In this document: positions 11,075-22,822 of the stretch, piece after piece | Layout of the letters: every line of letters begins with the position of its first letter | How positions within the stretch are numbered: position 1 is the first letter of the stretch | Assembly: GCA_047495785.1 (NCBI GenBank) | Contig: JBLDXI010000036.1 | Span: forward strand, 620,001 to 684,000 | Reading direction: 5' to 3' | Origin: Lepidodermella squamata | Taxonomy: Eukaryota; Gastrotricha | DNA length: 64,000 nt | Notes under the pieces: generated by a model | The model's input: the letters and a program-made list of their open reading frames with translations, nothing else | Databases searched by the model: none | What the model was told of the DNA's origin: nothing | Made by a program: the position numbers and the translations under genes

Positions 11075-12440
11075 GCATGTGAAGTAGGTAAGACGCCGCA
11101 CTAAGAGGTTTTCGGACACGAAAAACTGAAGTAAGACTAATAAGGGGCAAAGTTTATCGTTTCAAATTTAATGAGATGAATCATGTCATTATTTTCCACC
11201 CAAATATTTCTTGTGCTATTTCTGTGTAATTTCGAGCAGATGCTGCCATTTCATCAGCTGAATTCATCTTTAAAGAGGCATCTCCTCTTTGTAGCGTCTC
11301 GGAAACCGCGCCAAATCACTACTTTTTGCGATCTTTGAAACTTGGAGGGCTGTGATCGTACATAAATAAGATTTATAACAACATTATAATGACGTTATAG
11401 TGCGACACAGAAAAAAAATCTATCGTACACTTTTTATTGTTGGTGCTATATTATTGCCTATTCTGCCTATTCTGTTGCTTCAATTGCATTCTTTACTACA
11501 GTCATTATCACTAGTTTCAGCAGATCGTTTTCGATAAACCGGTAAATCGAATCACGAGTTTCAAAATATATGATAGATTGAGGGTTATCATTCAATTTCA
11601 TCGCACACCTGTTACCTTTTAACTGGTATCTAACAGCTTTCTTAGCAGAATAAGAAGCTATAGAAGCTGGCATTACCCCTGAGAAATATTTTTCTCCTTT
11701 GACAAATTCCACAATCATTCGATGACTTGAAATCTAGCTATTGCATCATTCGAAATGGCAGCTTTTACGAGGCACTTCAATATTATGCCAAATAAGGCGT
11801 GAGAGGGTAAATTTTTCAAGCTGGGGAAAACTCGTTTGTGATTAAAATCACAAAAGAAAGGCATCAGCATACAGGTAGTTTGTGACACGAAAAATGCGGC
11901 TATTGGCGGATTGAAAATCGAGTTAGCTTTTGGTAGTTTTTGTATCACGATTATTTTCTTGAGAAAAATGGTAAAAACTAGCTTTCCAGATTCAACAAAA
12001 GAATTGGAACATCGTCTTGAGGCCATTGGCTATGCAGACCGCGAGGGCAGCGTTTCACCTCTGCGCGCAATGTCAAAATTTATGAATGAAGGAAATGACC
12101 CAAATGACGTGAATAACGTAAGAGAATAGTAGAACTCAAACAGCAGCAAAAAATCACAGTATTTTTTTGCTTCACATAACACTTAGCGCGAGCGATTTAT
12201 ATTAGCGTTATAAGCAAAAAATAAATTTATAACAAATTTATTACTCTTTCGATCACAGCCCTCTTGAACTAATTAATTTCAAATTTTTATATTTTAATTA
12301 TTGAACAAATTCGAATTAAGCCCCGTCATATTATTTTTTTTAAGCTGCAAAATATTCTGAATATTGATGAGGAAAAAAGTGAACGCATCTTCTTGTCTGT
12401 CGGCGTGATCTAAGTGCGGCGTCCTATCTACGTCACATGC
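11075..12440. mobile_element. TIR DNA transposon, longer copy of a two-copy family
   Basis: The left end GCATGTGAAGTAGGTAAGAC and the right end (12414-12440) are inverted copies of each other over about 27 bp with 2-3 mismatches. Both subterminal regions match the shorter copy at 31177-31593: left ~250 bp with CTAAGAGGTTTTCG, right ~80 bp with GATGAG..GTGAACGCATC. This copy carries ~900 bp of extra internal sequence (about 11340-12290). Minus-strand frames of 83 and 103 codons lie within it (11467-11718 and 11715-12026) and overlap each other. I do not recognise either, and no transposase motif is visible. No clear target duplication was found. Confidence 0.6.
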
Positions 12441-12803
12441 TTAACTGAGGTCCCTGTCAAAACAAATCGGGACGCCTTAGGTGAGAAGATATAGATGGGG
12501 ATGGAGGGAAATAAGTTAGTAAATTATGACACATTAGGTAACCTGGCGGGTGCCGAACCCGGAAAAGCGTCGTTCTTATTCAATTAAATTCGATTATCGT
12601 GCTTTATACCTGCTCCAACATACATAATACATGTTTTATTTCTCACAATGGTAGTACGTGATTGGCGATGGCGTAAATTTCTTCTTTCAATTCCCCGCCC
12701 ATCACTAAATCAACCACCGCCTCGCAATCAGGAAAATGTAAAGACACAGTTTGGGTGAATTCTGATACCCCGCTAGACGCTGAATAACAACGTACAGGCT
12801 AAG
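12441..12803. other. Intergenic, distal upstream region of receptor 12920
   Basis: No gene. Around 12650-12790 it shares a TACGTGATTGGCGATGG ... TTCTGATACCC layout with the region upstream of the receptor at 8306, so it is duplicated 5' flank. Confidence 0.45.
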
Positions 12804-12919
12804 TAATTAGGCTTCACGGTGTACAGCTACGCGTCAACAACGTGCGTCTGCATTACTGGGTCTAGAGTGCTTGATAAAATCGAAGGAAATTCGCTGACTC
12901 TCATCATTTCCTACTAATA
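12804..12919 (+). promoter_or_regulatory. Upstream module and TATA-like box of receptor 12920
   Basis: TAATTAGG at 12804-12811, CAGCTAC at 12824-12830, GTGCGTCTG at 12842-12850 and a TATA-like TGATAAAATC at 12872-12881, about 45 nt before the ATG. Confidence 0.55.
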
Positions 12920-15208
12920 ATGAAACTTACGTGTCCTCAATTCGCGGCAATTCTCGTCGTCTTCGTTGCACACTCAGTTCATGGGCAAAATACCAAGTTG
13001 GAGATATTTTTCGGCACAACGCCAATTCAAATTGCGGATGGTGCAGGTGACATTTGCCCGCATGTTCAAAAACTGCTGATCGATATGGTCAACAAACGGA
13101 ACGACATATTGCCCGGCTATGATTTAGTCGCCTACAACCAGGACGAAGGGCCAGGGGGTGCTCTGCTAACCCGGCGGGTGATAGAATTCTACAGGAAACC
13201 CCTAGCTAATAATTCAGCAAAATCGCCCTTTGTTTTCGCTGGTGGCTACACTACTGGATGCAAATCTCTAGCCCAAATTGCTCACCATTCAAATTTGGTC
13301 GCTGTTTCCGCCGTTTGTTTATCACCCATTTTCACGGCAAATCGGGCAATTTATCCGAATTTCTTTCGATCTCGCTTATCGGGAGAGGCTGTAGCCCTGC
13401 CTAGGCTCTACTTTATCAAAACGCTCGGTGGCTGGCGGAAGATAGCAATACTAGCGAACGCCGGCACTTCGATTTTCAATTTTCACGTTGCATCCTACTT
13501 TTACGATTTGGCCGTCAAAAATGACTTGGAAGTTGCTCGCTACGATGCTGCTTTCGATGTGAACGACGAAATGTTATGGGGCTTGAAGCATTCAGGCGCA
13601 AGGGTGATAGTATTTGAAATTTCTGATTTTCCAAACGCCATGCTTTTTCTATGCAAATGCTTCAGTATCGGCTTGACTGGACCTCGCTACGTTTTCATTA
13701 TGGCAGCTAACACCTTTTGGGATCTAAGTACAAGACCCGACTCTATCGCCCCGAGTTGTACCAAGGCCATTATCGTTCAGCAGTATAAATCTACAGTTTT
13801 CATCGGATCTATATGGACGAGCTTTGGCGTTGAAAACACGGGTGAAACCAGTCTAGGATATAACAGTAAGCAGTTTGATGAAATGCTGGACAGAGTGGTT
13901 CCATACGCGAGGAACTTTTCCGCCTACGGAAAGCATTACATTTGCCATGATCAGTACCTTCAAGCTATCCTAACGCTAGATGGGGCTGAGAAGATTCTTA
14001 ACATGAAAAATATGTCGCTAAAAGATTACGACAATAATCCGAAGATTGTGATGGAAGCCGCGAATAAGAGTGCTGCAACTATCAGGTTCGTCGGCTTTAG
14101 GCAAGGCGTTATCGAGTATTCCAGTAGGCTGGAACAGGATTCGGAGCCTCAGTACATCTTTCAGTGGATACCAGAGGAAAATAGAGCACGGATTAGTTAC
14201 GAAATCACTTTGCCGCAGAACAAAACAAACGTGAGTGATGTCTCAAGCTATGTTGTTCGCAGTTTCGAACCTTATGTCTGGTCCACGGATAATGAACAGC
14301 CACCAGCTGATTGGCCTGGCGAGGAAGTTGAGATAATCCACGTCCCAGAGGCTTTTCTCATATTTGCCTGCGTCTTCAGCGGGGTAACAACCATCGCCCA
14401 AGTGCTGGCTTCAATCTCAAAGTTGGAAATTGATAGGATTATCTTCACCCTGGCTTGCATCTTACTCAACGCAGCTTCCATCCTCTTCGCTCTGAATGTA
14501 CATTCTGCAGCTCTTTGTAGCGTTAAATATATTTTCCTTGTTATTGGAGCAACCGTCATTCATTTGGTTCTTTATCGCAAACTGGCATTTTACGTGACCT
14601 TGAAGCGCCGTGTCACTATTTTGTCCTATAATAATTCGAGCAACTCAGCATATCCTAGGCTACGAGCTGAAACTGGAATTACGAAAAATGATTCTAATCG
14701 GGTGCAATTATTGTTCGCCAATGTTGCACCCATCCTACTCCTCATCATTAGCGTGTCTTCATTAGCTGCGTGGCTCCTCACTAATTCCATGCAATCACGT
14801 ATGAAGAACGTCCACAGTGAGTACGTTGCAGAACGTGACATCTTTCGCCACGTCTACATGGAAATTTGCGAGGCAAGTGGAGATGATGACCTGAAATTCT
14901 TGATGACGCTAGTCGTGGTCGACTTAATTCCTGCGGGCGCCGCAGTTCTCTTGTCTATAGCCATAGCAAAGATCGAAGTGCCGGAAATCAAGCGTTACCG
15001 CATGGCCTGTCTTATCAACTTGCCCTTAGTCATCGCAGCGATTTTCATCATTTTAGTGTCAACAAATTCACACGTAAACCAGCAAATCGTCGCATCAATC
15101 GCATGTTTGAGTATATCGGGTCTGACCAGTGTTTTTGTACTGTTCTCAGAAAGATCTGTTGCGATTGTTCGTCAATTAATTTCATTTATAAAGGTGACTT
15201 GTAATTGA
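12920..15208 (+). CDS. GABA-B-like class C seven-helix receptor, intact (762 aa)
   Basis: A close paralogue of the receptor at 8306, in tandem on the same strand. It has a signal peptide ending near HGQNTK, a Venus-flytrap domain of about 430 residues, the linker PPADWPGEE, seven helices and a tail of ~15 residues (IKVTCN end). Cysteines at the helix 3 top (AALCSVKY) and in loop 2 (EICEAS) are kept. Intracellular loop 2 is rich in Ser, Asn and basic residues and is the most variable part between paralogues. The frame is uninterrupted and intronless. AATAAA lies near 15231, about 20 nt after the stop. In the pocket the GABBR1 serine after GC is lysine (GCKSL) and the RTHPS histidine position reads RSRLS. 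Confidence 0.88.
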   Translation: MKLTCPQFAAILVVFVAHSVHGQNTKLEIFFGTTPIQIADGAGDICPHVQKLLIDMVNKRNDILPGYDLVAYNQDEGPGGALLTRRVIEFYRKPLANNSAKSPFVFAGGYTTGCKSLAQIAHHSNLVAVSAVCLSPIFTANRAIYPNFFRSRLSGEAVALPRLYFIKTLGGWRKIAILANAGTSIFNFHVASYFYDLAVKNDLEVARYDAAFDVNDEMLWGLKHSGARVIVFEISDFPNAMLFLCKCFSIGLTGPRYVFIMAANTFWDLSTRPDSIAPSCTKAIIVQQYKSTVFIGSIWTSFGVENTGETSLGYNSKQFDEMLDRVVPYARNFSAYGKHYICHDQYLQAILTLDGAEKILNMKNMSLKDYDNNPKIVMEAANKSAATIRFVGFRQGVIEYSSRLEQDSEPQYIFQWIPEENRARISYEITLPQNKTNVSDVSSYVVRSFEPYVWSTDNEQPPADWPGEEVEIIHVPEAFLIFACVFSGVTTIAQVLASISKLEIDRIIFTLACILLNAASILFALNVHSAALCSVKYIFLVIGATVIHLVLYRKLAFYVTLKRRVTILSYNNSSNSAYPRLRAETGITKNDSNRVQLLFANVAPILLLIISVSSLAAWLLTNSMQSRMKNVHSEYVAERDIFRHVYMEICEASGDDDLKFLMTLVVVDLIPAGAAVLLSIAIAKIEVPEIKRYRMACLINLPLVIAAIFIILVSTNSHVNQQIVASIACLSISGLTSVFVLFSERSVAIVRQLISFIKVTCN

Positions 15209-15447
15209 ACACCAAAAATTGAATTATGTAAATAAAATGAACACTTTCATCAGAAAAACTGGCTAGTCAGCTGGGACCCCCTAACACCTCATAAATTAAG
15301 GCATAAACTAAGCTCGAAATGCTTTGTTTGACAACTCTGCCTTTTTCCAGCTAGCCAGAATCGCCTAATTTTCAAAAATAAAAAACTGTAAATAATTATA
15401 CAAAACTTTGTGTTTTTATTCAGCATTTCAATAGGGGTTTCAAGTTT

Positions 15448-16194
15448 TTAATCCCAATCATCATTTGGGTTATCATCAGCCGCACTTGGGCTTTCAACGT
15501 AAACGATTTTATAATTGCTTCTAAATAGGCGAATCGCATGTTCAATATTTGAAGGTTGCTGGTACAAGTTAGCCGAAGCTCCCAAATGCCAATTTCGCTG
15601 GTTTGGGTTGTTCGCGATGTCGATGCGGTCCTCGCGTATAGTGATGACCTTGTTAAAGTTAGGATCGCCCGGTTGTACGTAGACAAATTCGCATTTTTCA
15701 ACCTTTAGATCGTTGAGTTCACCGCCTTTTGATATAGCTACAAAATGGCGCGTTGTTCTGAGAGACCTAGACCATGGGAACAATAAGGATAAAATGAAAG
15801 TCCGAATCCATGAGGCGGGAAAAATCAGTCTCGAATTTTCTCAATTTTTCTCGAATTTTTTGGAATTTTTCTTAATTTGATATTTAATGTTGGACCTGAA
15901 TTTTGTTTGAAGTCGTCTAGCGATAGCTTCACGGGGTGCGAGAATAACCGGTCTATCGGCGTTGTAAAATTCAAGACTTTTATCGCCCTTCAAATCGCCG
16001 AATTGCAGCTGAACCGGGGAGGCTGTTAGATTTTCGAAAACAACGTGATACACGTCGTTGAATTGTTTAACAGCTCGAGTTATCGGATCTTGGTTGACCA
16101 TAGCTAGGGTTGTTGAGCCAACGTAACCCGCCGCTGAGAAAACTAGGGCACTCAAAAATTTGGAGTGGCTTTTTATATACTCGAATATCGTCAT
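15448..16194 (-). CDS. Small membrane-anchored protein of unknown function, two exons
   Basis: I join exon 16194-15896 to exon 15757-15448 over a 138-nt intron (TTCAG|GTCC ... CTCTCAG|AA) in phase 2, giving 202 residues. A hydrophobic segment near residues 13-32 (FLSALVFSAAGYVGSTTLAM) looks like an N-terminal anchor or signal. The rest is a soluble region of mixed strand character with an acidic C-terminus (ADDNPNDDWD). On the minus strand AATAAA follows about 30 nt after the stop (plus-strand TTTATT near 15415). I do not recognise the family. The splice pair is supported by frame and by the poly(A) signal; the second exon alone has no convincing start. Confidence 0.5.
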
Positions 16195-16499
16195 ATTTTA
16201 GATACGGAAATTAGGCTGCTATCAATGCAGACTGTTAATATTATGGATATCAACGGCCTACTTTTTGCTTACTTGGTATATCCTATGTATAACCACGCTC
16301 AGAGCTCATCCATTCACCTGTCAAAAGAGCGGGGTTTCTTTTTGCCTTACAGCATGAAAGACTCAATGGCTGGTTTAGCAAATAGGTATATAATCCAAAT
16401 GCTGCTCGTTATCCTTGCAGATGTATCAATCAGACAATTATTAAACAATATCAAATTAATGCCTGAAAAAAACTTGTAACTGCAACTGGCAACCGGAAC

Positions 16500-16664
16500 C
16501 AGTGTGCGAAATAGGATCCGGGAACTGAGGTGTTTTCTCGGTTTCTTCGACACCTAGCCGAAGAAACCAAAGGGTCCCCCCTGTGGTTTTTCAGCATTCT
16601 TCTGGTTGGAGTCCCGGAGCTGGGGTGTCGCAAAAACCCCAGCACCCCTGTACTTCGCACCCTG
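16500..16664. mobile_element. hAT-like MITE with 8-bp target duplication
   Basis: A 165-bp element with inverted ends CAGTGTGCGAAAT and CAGGGTGCGAAGT (reading inward), flanked by the exact 8-bp direct repeat ACCGGAAC (16492-16499 and 16665-16672). Terminal CAG and an 8-bp duplication are hAT hallmarks. The interior shares a GGTCCCCC..TGTGGTTTTT block with the copy at 53351. Confidence 0.8.
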
Positions 16665-17341
16665 ACCGGAACAGATTGTATAAATTTGTTCGGAAAATAG
16701 CATCGAAATCCCCGAAGTACTCGCATCTTTCCGCCGCGCGAAAAAACTTCCATGCTTCATTTTCGAGATTTTAGTCGGTGTTTAGGCCAAAATACAGTTG
16801 TTGCTTATCTCTGTCGAATATTGTTCAAAATTTTAAAGGGAGGAAACAAGCACTTCAAAGCGCCTTTGGTGTTTGTGTGTGTGTGTGAGCTATTTGACCT
16901 CAGATGGCGAAGAACATCCCTTGAACTCCTTTGAAATAATTCGAGCGAGAGCTCAATCGAGGGAGGAATGCGAGTACTTCGTTTAAGTCCAAAAACCAAC
17001 AAAATTTAAGAAAGTTCACCTTTGAAGAAATATGAGTAACTTCCCAGCGGTTATCAATTTTTAAATGACCAGAGCTTCAACATGGTTTGAGATAGCGGTC
17101 TGTATGTTTTAAATTCGTGTAGCCAACATCGAAAAGTAATGTTGCTCAAAAGGGCTCAAAAATCGCCTACCCCGCCTTGAAAAGCTTTATAAGATTATTA
17201 TATCATTGCATTGAGCATCAATATCGATGGGAAGGAGTTAAATCTGTTATCGGATTATTATCTACTATGTATGATTTATGATTCAGGTAAGAACCCACAA
17301 AACACCAGACAGGACAGGTTGGTAGTTTTATTAGCATCGCT
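16665..17341. other. Intergenic stretch, no gene seen
   Basis: Contains a short (GT)n run near 16876 and, at its right end, the poly(A) signal of the minus-strand receptor pseudogene (plus-strand TTTATT at 17327-17332). Confidence 0.3.
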
Positions 17342-19895
17342 TTAATTATGCGCAATCAAACGTCGGAACATGACTTCAGCTTTATCAGAGAATAACACGA
17401 AAACACTGGTCAGGCCCGAAACGGTCATACATGCGACTGATGCAACGATTTGCTGAGTTACAAGGGAATTTGTAGACACTACAATGATGAAAATCGCCCC
17501 GATGACCAGGGGCAGGTTGATGACGGAGGCCATTCGACAGCGCTTGATATCCGGCTCTTGAACTTTGGCAATGGGTATGGATAGGAGTACAGCAGCGCCT
17601 GCAGGAATTAGATCGACAGCCGCTAACGCCATCATGAACTTCACATTATCAACATCACTTGCTTCGCATAATTCAACGTAAAAATGGCGTAAAATGTCAC
17701 GTTCTGCATCGTAATTGCTACGGACGTTGGTGAGACGTGATTCCATAGGATTTTCAATTAGCCACGTAGCTAATAATGACACGCTGATAATTAGAAGAAG
17801 GATTGGCGCAAAATAAGCGAACAGTAATTGCAACCGCCTAGAGCCTTTTTTCTTCACCACTTTTTCAGCTTGGAACCTTGGAAATACTGAGAAGCTCGAA
17901 TTGTTATGCGGCAAAACAGTCGTACGCTTGTTCGAAAAGACGTAAAAAGCCAACTTTCGGTAAAGAATCAAATGAACCACGATTGCTCCGATAACGAGGG
18001 AACTATATTTCAGATTACAAGCCCTTGCTGAATGAACATTCAGAGCGAAAACGATAGAGGCCGTGTTGAGTAACGTGCAAGCCAAGGTAAAAATGATCCT
18101 ATCGATTTCAAACTTCAAGATACAAGCCAGCATTTGGGCGAGGGTTGTTACCCCGCTGAAGACGCAAGCAAATATTAGAAAGCCATTTGGTACGTGGGTT
18201 AGTTCAATTTCCTCGCCTGGCCAATCAGCTGGGGGCTGCTTAGTCTCCGTGTACCAGACGTAAGGCTCGAAACCTCGAACAACGTAGCTCGAGACATCAC
18301 TCACGTTTGTTTTGTTCTGAGGTAGAGTGATTTCGTAGCTGATACGGGCTCTATTTTCCTCTGGTATCCACTGGAAAATGTACTGAGGCTCCGAGTCCTG
18401 TTCCAGCCTACTGGAATACCCGATAACGCCCTGTCGGAACCCGACGAACCTAACAGAGGCAGTACTTTTATTCGCGGCTTCCATTACTGTTTTCGGATAA
18501 TTGTCGTAATCTTTGAGAGACAGATTCTTCATGTTAAGGATCTTCTCGGCCCCATCTAGAGTCAGTATGGCTTGAAGATATTGATCGTGGCAGAGGTAAC
18601 GCTTGCCAAAGTTGGACAGGTTTCTCGCATAGGGAACTGTCCTATCAAGCATCGCATCGAACTGCTTTATATCATAGCTTAGACTGGTTTGACCCGTGTT
18701 TTCAACGCCAAAGGTTGAACCTAATGATCCGATGAAAACTGTAGATTTATACTGTTGCTGTACAATGGCCTTGGTACATCCCTGATCAATAACGTCAGGA
18801 CTTGTACTTATATCCCCAAAGGCGCTACCACCCATGATGAAAACGTATCGCGATCCAGTTAAGCCGAAGCTGTAGCCTTTGCAAAGAAAAAGCATAGCAG
18901 TAGACGGATCGGAAATTTCAAATACTATCACCCTTGCGCCTGAATTCTTTAAGCCCAATATCAAATCATCATTCAAGTCGAAAGCTGCATCGTAATGAAC
19001 AACTTCTATGCCGTTTCTTTGCCTGTTGCTGTACAATGGCCTTGGTACATCCCGGACCGATAACGTCGGGTCTTGTACTTCCTTGTATTTGATCCTCATA
19101 GGCGTTACCAGGCATTATGAAAACGTACCGAGGCCCAGTCAAGCCGAAACTGAAGCATTTACAGAGAAACAGCATAGCACCAGTTGAATCAAAAATTTCA
19201 TAGACAATCACCCTTGCACCTGAATGCTTCAATCCCCATATCAAGTCGTCATTCAATTCGAAAGTAGCATCGTAATGTACAACTTCCACGCCATTTTTAA
19301 CTGCCAGATCATAGAAGTGGGATGCAACGTGAAAATTGACAATCGTAGAACCGGCATTCGCCAGTATCGCAATCTTTTGCCACATACCGAGCTTTTTGAT
19401 GAAGTTAAGCCTCGGGATGGCTAATGACTCGCCGGACGGTCGGATACGGTAGAAATTAGGAAACAATACCCGATTAGCGGTGAAGGTCGGAGATAGACAA
19501 ACTGGGGCGATAGCAACCAAATTCGAATGATGGGCAATTTGAGCCAGTGATTTACATCCAGCAGTGTAGCCTCCTGCGCAGACAACGGGCGATTTTATTG
19601 AATTGTTAGCGGGCGGTTTTCTGTAGAATTCTATGACGCGCCGGGTTAGGAAAACACTTCCTGGTCCTTCGTCCTGGTTGAAGGCGACCAACTCGTAGCC
19701 GGGCAATATGTCGTTTCGCTTGTTGACCATGTTGAACATCAGCTTTTGAACATGAGGGCAAACGTCACTAGCAGGGTCGAGAGATTGAATTATCGTGGTG
19801 CCGAAAAACATCTCCAACCTGGTGTTTTGCCCATAAACTGAATGCGCAATGAAAAGGGCTATAATCGCCGAAAATTGATAAATCGATGGTTTCAT
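17342..19895 (-). pseudogene. Chimeric, frameshifted GABA-B-like receptor gene
   Basis: Two overlapping receptor pieces are joined. The 5' piece (ATG 19895 to about 19025) has a signal peptide and flytrap residues 1 to ~290. It is almost the same as the receptor at 46856, including the EDQIQGSTRPDVIGPGCTK block. The 3' piece (about 19020-17342) begins again at NGIEVVHYDAAFD, equivalent to residue ~190, runs through all seven helices to a normal end, and resembles the receptor at 34937 (TSPDVIDQGCTK). About 300 bp of the flytrap domain is therefore present twice. The joint (CAACAG|GCAAAGAAACGG) is out of frame, so translation from the ATG runs into nonsense and stops at 18969. Unequal crossing-over between paralogues is the simplest cause. 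The 3' piece has no frame damage, which points to a recent event. Confidence 0.8.
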
Positions 19896-20020
19896 TATGC
19901 AAGAGTATGAAATGCGGATTATCTGAAACGCGCTCTTGATTTTATAGGGCAACCTCAAAATCCTACGTATTCATACCCTAACTGGTGTCGCATTACTGAA
20001 TGCCGGCAAAGCTAATTAAT
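19896..20020 (-). promoter_or_regulatory. TATA box and upstream module of the chimeric receptor
   Basis: On the minus strand TATAAAATCA (19937-19946) lies about 45 nt before the ATG, with CAGTAATG (19991-19998) and ATTAATTAGC (20011-20020) further upstream. This variant pair of boxes is shared with the receptor at 34937. Confidence 0.6.
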
Positions 20021-20689
20021 GAGGATTAATTAACTTACTGTCCGGGGTTCTCCCGGGGTATCACAATCCGTTCTTTTGCATGTTTACCGCAGGAGGGTAA
20101 TCAAGCTCAGGACTGAGAATGCTCAGAGAACATGCTACACCATCGTCTCGCGAGCGAATAATTGGCGCTCTCTTATCCTCAGATCGATGTCCCCAAATTT
20201 TTGAGAGCAGCAAAATTAGTGATAGTCCATAAAGAAATTCCTTTTGGGAACATTATGACGTCATATTTTTATATCTCAAGAATTATCTTGGTTTCACCTC
20301 GGTGGAAAAGGAGAAAGACCATAATACAAAGACCGCGGTAGCAGTCTATTAGGTATTAGGTATTAGGTCTCGTATTGGGCTTTGGCTATTAATCTGCTCA
20401 ATTTTTTATCGGTCGAAATTTGCTGCTTTAGTCATGCTGTCAGAAATGATTAGCCTGACTTTAGCCTCAAAGGAACAACTATCCTAATAATTAGGAATTA
20501 TGCCCACATCTTGCATTTTTCATTTCGCCGATTTAAGTATTCCCCTGATTTCGTTGAAAGTCATTTGATAAATTGACGAGAATCTAAATAAGACTATTAT
20601 TAATTATCAAGTTCAAGGTTCGTGTTGTTGTTCGATTTTAAATCACGCTCAAAAGGCCCGGACTTTGATTTCCGATATTAGGTTCATGA
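20021..20689. other. Duplicated 5' flank, no gene
   Basis: This stretch matches 35060-35630 over several blocks (GTACACCATCG-type, GAATAATTGGC, TTAGTGATAG.CCATA.AGAAA). It also has a short direct repeat, TATTAGG x3, at about 20350-20368. Confidence 0.5.
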
Positions 20690-20870
20690 CGTAACGTGTC
20701 GCTTAAAGACTTTAGATTTCACTATAAGGCTGTCATTTCAGCAATCAAAGAAGCTTTTGGAAAAATTGATATTCTTGAGCTTCGAAATTCTAGGATAAGG
20801 TTCAATGAAAACGGATCTTTCAACAGTATGCTGGTTAACATCAACTACTGGACGCCTAACGAAGGGTTTC
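20690..20870 (+). pseudogene. Weak, divergent receptor-like relic
   Basis: The plus strand reads MSLKDF..HYKAVISAIKEAFGKI..NSRIRFNENG. It loosely resembles the receptor segment SLKDYDN..KIVMDAANKSAASI and is clearly related at DNA level to the relic at 35640. Both sit at the same place upstream of minus-strand receptor copies, so they were duplicated as a unit. Assignment to the receptor family is uncertain. Confidence 0.35.
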
Positions 20871-20997
20871 GCAAGATCATCGCGATTGACTCTCTATTAG
20901 AAAGTTGGGTCAACAAATTCCGTGGCTTACTAGTAACGGTAGCCCTCCGTACTAGATACTTCCTACGATCCCCTTGGAGGCTGAAATATCGGTTCAA

Positions 20998-22180
20998 GTT
21001 CTGGTGCAAGAGTGATAGTATACGAGATTTCAGATTTCGTGGGTTCTATGCTGTTTCTATGCAGATGTTTTAGGTACGGTTTGACTGGACCTCGGTATGT
21101 TTTCATTTTGGCTGCGCTTAGCTATGGAAATGTAAGTAAACAATCCGACGTTATCGCCCCGGGTTGCACCAAGGCCATTGTGCTGCAACAGTATAAATCT
21201 ACTATTTCGATCGGATCAATATGGTCAAGTTTTGGCGTCGAAAATACAGGGAAAACCAGTCTAGGCTATGACACCAAGCAGTTTGACGAAATGCTTGAAA
21301 AAGCTGTCCCCGATGCGAGGAACATGTCCGGCTACGGAAGGCGATACCTGTGTCATGATCAGTACCTTCAAGCCATACTAACGCTAGACGGAGCTGAGAA
21401 GATCCTTAAAATGAAAAATATGTCTCTAAAAGATTACGACAACCATCCCAAGATAGTCATGGACGCTGCGAATAAAAGTGCGGCTGCTATCAAGCTCATT
21501 GGCTTTAGGCAGGGCGTTATCGAGTATTCGCCTAGGCTTGAACAAGACTCGGAGCCTCAGTACATCTTCCAGTGGATACCAGAGGAGAATAGAGCACGGA
21601 TAAATTACGAAATCACTCTACCATCGAATAACACAAACGTGAACGATATTTCAAGTTATGTTATCCGCAGCTTCGAACCTTACGTCTGGAGCACAGAGAC
21701 TAAGCAGCCCCCAGCTGATTGGCCAGGCGAGGAAATCGACGTAATCCACGTCCCAAATGAATTTCTCATCTTTGCATGCGTCTTCAGTGGAATAGCAAGC
21801 CTCGGCCAACTGCTGGCTTTGTTCTTGAAGTTGAAAATCGATAGGATACTCTTCACCATAGCTTGCTTGTTGCTCAATGCAGCTTCAATCCTGTTCGTCC
21901 TCAATGTTCATTCTGCAGTGGTTTGTAATTTGAAGTCTATTTTCCTTGCTATCGGAGCAACCGTCGTTCATTTGATTCTTTATCGAAAGCTGGCTCTGTT
22001 CGTGACTTCAAGGCGACGCGTCACATTTTTGCTCTGCATTTATGAGAACAACGCAGTAATCCCTAGGTTTCCAGCTGAATTAAAAAGGTTGATTACGAGA
22101 GGTTCTAATAGGTTGAAAATCCTCCTAGCTAATGTTGCGCCCATCCTTGTCCTTGTCATCAGCCTGTCATCATACAGATA
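20998..22180 (+). pseudogene. Inverted, double-truncated GABA-B-like receptor fragment
   Basis: Starts abruptly inside the flytrap domain (GARVIVYEISDFVGS) and stays open through helices 1-3 and most of helix 4. It then ends in an (AGATAT)n run at 22175-22197, encoding SYRYRYRYRW. Signal peptide, first half of the flytrap and helices 5-7 are missing. The first 628 bp are an inverted copy of the neighbouring minus-strand fragment. The frame has no other damage, so this is a recent rearrangement. It cannot make a receptor. Confidence 0.8.
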
Positions 22181-22822
22181 TAGATATAGATATAGATGGT
22201 AGAGTGATTTCGTAATTTATCCGTGCTCTATTCTCCTCTGGTATCCACTGGAAGATGTACTGAGGCTCCGAGTCTTGTTCAAGCCTAGGCGAATACTCGA
22301 TAACGCCCTGCCTAAAGCCAATGAGCTTGATAGCAGCCGCACTTTTATTCGCAGCGTCCATGACTATCTTGGGATGGTTGTCGTAATCTTTGAGAGATAG
22401 ATTGGTCATCTTAAGAATCTTCTCAGCCCCGTCCAGCGTTAGAATAGCCTGAAGGTACTGATCATGACACAGGTATCGCCTTCCGTAGCCGGACATGTTC
22501 CTCGCATCGGGGACAGCTTTTTCAAGCATTTCGTCAAACTGCTTGGTGTCATAGCCTAGACTGGTTTTCCCTGTATTTTCGACGCCAAAACTTGACCATA
22601 TTGATCCGATCGAAATAGTAGATTTATACTGTTGCAGCACAATGGCCTTGGTGCAACCCGGGGCGATAACGTCGGATTGTTTACTTACATTTCCATAGCT
22701 AAGCGCAGCCAAAATGAAAACATACCGAGGTCCAGTCAAACCGTACCTAAAACATCTGCATAGAAACAGCATAGAACCCACGAAATCTGAAATCTCGTAT
22801 ACTATCACTCTTGCACCAGAAC
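20998..22822. repeat. 628-bp inverted repeat with 569-bp spacer
   Basis: The left arm 20998-21625 and right arm 22195-22822 are reverse complements of equal length with no indels. By eye they are identical except for about 12 substitutions packed into 21371-21428 and its mirror. The spacer carries helices 1-4 of the plus-strand fragment and the (AGATAT)n run at the right joint. Confidence 0.8.
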
